Part shown: positions 5,978-7,229 of the stretch, in pieces | Layout: each line of letters begins with the position of its first letter | Numbering within the stretch: position 1 is the stretch's first letter | DNA from: Pseudomonadota bacterium | GTDB taxonomy: Bacteria; Pseudomonadota; Gammaproteobacteria; JAKAQQ01 | Length of the DNA: 7,229 nucleotides | Reading direction: 5' to 3' | Assembly (NCBI GenBank): GCA_021852325.1 | Contig: JAJZNM010000084.1 | Span: forward strand, 1 to 7,229 | Made by a program: the position numbers and the translations under genes | The notes under the pieces: generated by a model | Told to the model about the DNA's origin: nothing | The model's database searches: none | What the model saw: only the letters and a program-made list of their open reading frames with translations

Positions 5978-5987
5978 CAATAAACCC

Positions 5988-6974
5988 ATGAGCGGCATGC
6001 GCACGGCACTGGTTTGTGGAGCGGGGGGCTTCATCGGCAGCCATCTCGTGAAACGCCTCAAACAGGAGGGCTTCTGGGTACGCGGGGTGGATCTCAAATA
6101 TCCCGAGTATTCGAAAACCTGCGCCGACGATTTCCTGATCGGAGATTTACGCAACCCCCGAGTGTGTCAAGCCGCGCTCGATCGCCGGTTCGATGAGGTT
6201 TACCAACTTGCCGCGGACATGGGCGGTGCGGGCTTCGTCTTTACTGGAGAGAACGACGCCGACATCATGCACAACTCGGCGCTCGTCAATCTGAATGTCC
6301 TGGAATCCTGCCGCCGGCAACAAACGGGACGGATTTTCTACTCGTCTTCAGCCTGCATGTACCCAGCCTACAACCAGAACGATCCGGACAACCCGAATTG
6401 CGCCGAGGATTCCGCGTACCCGGCTGCACCAGACAGCGAATATGGCTGGGAAAAACTGTTCAGTGAGCGGCTGTATCTCGCCTATGCCCGAAATCACGGG
6501 GTCGGAGTTCGTATTGCCCGCTATCACAATATCTTCGGCCCCGAAGGAACTTGGTCAGGCGGAAGGGAGAAGGCACCGGCCGCACTGTGCCGGAAAGTAG
6601 CTCTGGCTGCCGATGGGGAGACAATTGAGATCTGGGGTGACGGACTGCAAACGCGATCGTTTCTCTATATTGATGAGTGCCTGGAGGGGACCATCCGCCT
6701 CGTTCGTTCCAGTTGGAGCGGACCGGTCAATATTGGATCCTCGGAGAGGGTAACCATCAACCAGCTTGCGGGAATGATCATGGGCATTGCTGGTAAAAAT
6801 CTGACAATTCGTCATGTGGATGGCCCGCTCGGTGTGCGTGGGCGACACTCTGACAACCGGCTGATCCGGGGGAAACTTGGCTGGGAGCCAGTACAACCTC
6901 TCGAGGAAGGGCTCGCCCGAACCTATGCGTGGATTGCCGGACAGGTCAGGGCTGGTGGAGCCCAAAAGACATGA
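5988..6974 (+). CDS. gme: GDP-mannose 3,5-epimerase (extended SDR family)
   Basis: This cytoplasmic enzyme converts GDP-D-mannose to GDP-L-galactose (and GDP-L-gulose) by NAD-dependent double epimerisation. The 328-aa sequence follows the plant GME pattern closely. It has a Rossmann GAGGFIG (11-17) with the acidic D35, ADMGGAGF (76-83), SSACMYP (120-126) with C123 at the known catalytic cysteine position, and the SDR pair Y152 and K156 in YGWEK. It then has YHNIFGPEGTWSGGREKAPA (179-198) with K195 at the second acid/base position, WGDGLQTRSF (216-225), PVNIGS (246-251) and GVRGRHSDN (282-290). These motifs separate it from ordinary dTDP-glucose dehydratases and UDP-galactose epimerases. It lies 14 nt after the polymerase gene, and its stop overlaps the next start by ATGA, so it is part of the operon. 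It probably supplies an L-galactose-type or derived sugar nucleotide for the exported polysaccharide. A related GDP-hexose epimerase with different specificity is the main alternative. Confidence 0.88.
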   Translation: MSGMRTALVCGAGGFIGSHLVKRLKQEGFWVRGVDLKYPEYSKTCADDFLIGDLRNPRVCQAALDRRFDEVYQLAADMGGAGFVFTGENDADIMHNSALVNLNVLESCRRQQTGRIFYSSSACMYPAYNQNDPDNPNCAEDSAYPAAPDSEYGWEKLFSERLYLAYARNHGVGVRIARYHNIFGPEGTWSGGREKAPAALCRKVALAADGETIEIWGDGLQTRSFLYIDECLEGTIRLVRSSWSGPVNIGSSERVTINQLAGMIMGIAGKNLTIRHVDGPLGVRGRHSDNRLIRGKLGWEPVQPLEEGLARTYAWIAGQVRAGGAQKT

Positions 6975-7229
6975 CGGCCGGCCATCCAGTCGCGGTCACT
7001 GATCTCCCAACGCTCAAAATCCTTGGCACGCGGGTACACGGCCCGACGCTCGAACAGGCACTGGACATCATCGAGGAGTGGATCCACCAAAAGGACCAAA
7101 CGACACGCGTGGTGGTTGCAACGGGTTTCCATGGACTCTGGGTTGCGCATGAGGACCCCGGATTTCGGGAGGTGCTGAACCAGGCCGATCTTTTTTGTCC
7201 GGACGGAATCGCGCCAGTCTGGCTTTCGC
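6971..7229 (+). CDS. WecG/TagA/CpsF family glycosyltransferase (GT26), N-terminal part, cut by the window edge
   Basis: The frame opens with an ATG overlapping the epimerase stop (ATGA) and runs off the right edge after 86 codons. The family pattern is clear. A short strand LKILGTRVHGPTLEQALDII (about 15-34) leads into RVVVATGFHGLWVAHEDPGF, then a helix and the signature LNQADLFCPDGIAPVW. The PDG aspartate corresponds to the conserved acidic residue of GT26 enzymes. Members transfer N-acetyl-mannosaminuronic acid, N-acetylmannosamine or glucose-type residues onto lipid-linked acceptors at the cytoplasmic face. Here it is presumably one of the transferases building the repeat unit. The position after ATG usually occupied by T(A/V)N reads TGFHG, a subgroup variant. 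The acceptor and donor cannot be predicted from this fragment. Confidence 0.85.
   Translation, partial: MTAGHPVAVTDLPTLKILGTRVHGPTLEQALDIIEEWIHQKDQTTRVVVATGFHGLWVAHEDPGFREVLNQADLFCPDGIAPVWLS

Overview
The window is a moderately GC-rich (about 60% by eye) bacterial locus, all on the + strand. It covers the front half of a Wzy-dependent exopolysaccharide (capsule) operon plus the tail of a separate envelope gene cluster. The Wza-type exporter has the SLBB repeats and the C-terminal helix typical of proteobacterial Wza. The Wzc is a fused two-component bacterial tyrosine kinase. Both point to Pseudomonadota, most likely Gammaproteobacteria or a close relative. I cannot name a genus.

Region 1 (1-930) holds three tightly overlapping genes. 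First is the last 49 codons of a protein with alternating, beta-barrel-like sequence. Next is a small predicted lipoprotein of 87 aa, overlapping it by 8 nt. Last is a secreted protein resembling DUF1579, overlapping the lipoprotein by 11 nt. An 11-bp inverted repeat directly after the last stop codon looks like the end of this transcription unit.

Region 2 (931-1295) is a 365-nt gap without a convincing gene. It contains a perfect TATAAT -10 element with a GC-rich discriminator and no recognisable -35. A leader of about 150 nt follows, carrying a strong bulged hairpin. The downstream start codon has only a weak Shine-Dalgarno.

Region 3 (1296-7229) is a compact operon: wza (outer-membrane export channel), wzc (copolymerase and tyrosine autokinase), a Wzy/O-antigen-ligase-like membrane protein, a GDP-mannose 3,5-epimerase, and the start of a WecG/TagA/CpsF glycosyltransferase cut by the window edge. 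Junctions are ATGA overlaps or 14 nt. The inferred pathway is as follows. The epimerase supplies GDP-L-galactose (or GDP-L-gulose) from GDP-mannose. Glycosyltransferases, including the GT26 enzyme and presumably others downstream, build lipid-linked repeats. The Wzy-like protein polymerises them. Wzc sets chain length and couples to Wza, which exports the chain. No flippase (Wzx), initiating transferase or Wzb phosphatase lies in the window.

The individual components are known. The most notable points are the plant-type GDP-mannose 3,5-epimerase inside a bacterial polysaccharide operon, the structured leader before wza, and the small lipoprotein/DUF1579 pair upstream. I found no CRISPR array, tRNA, rRNA, insertion sequence or phage gene.
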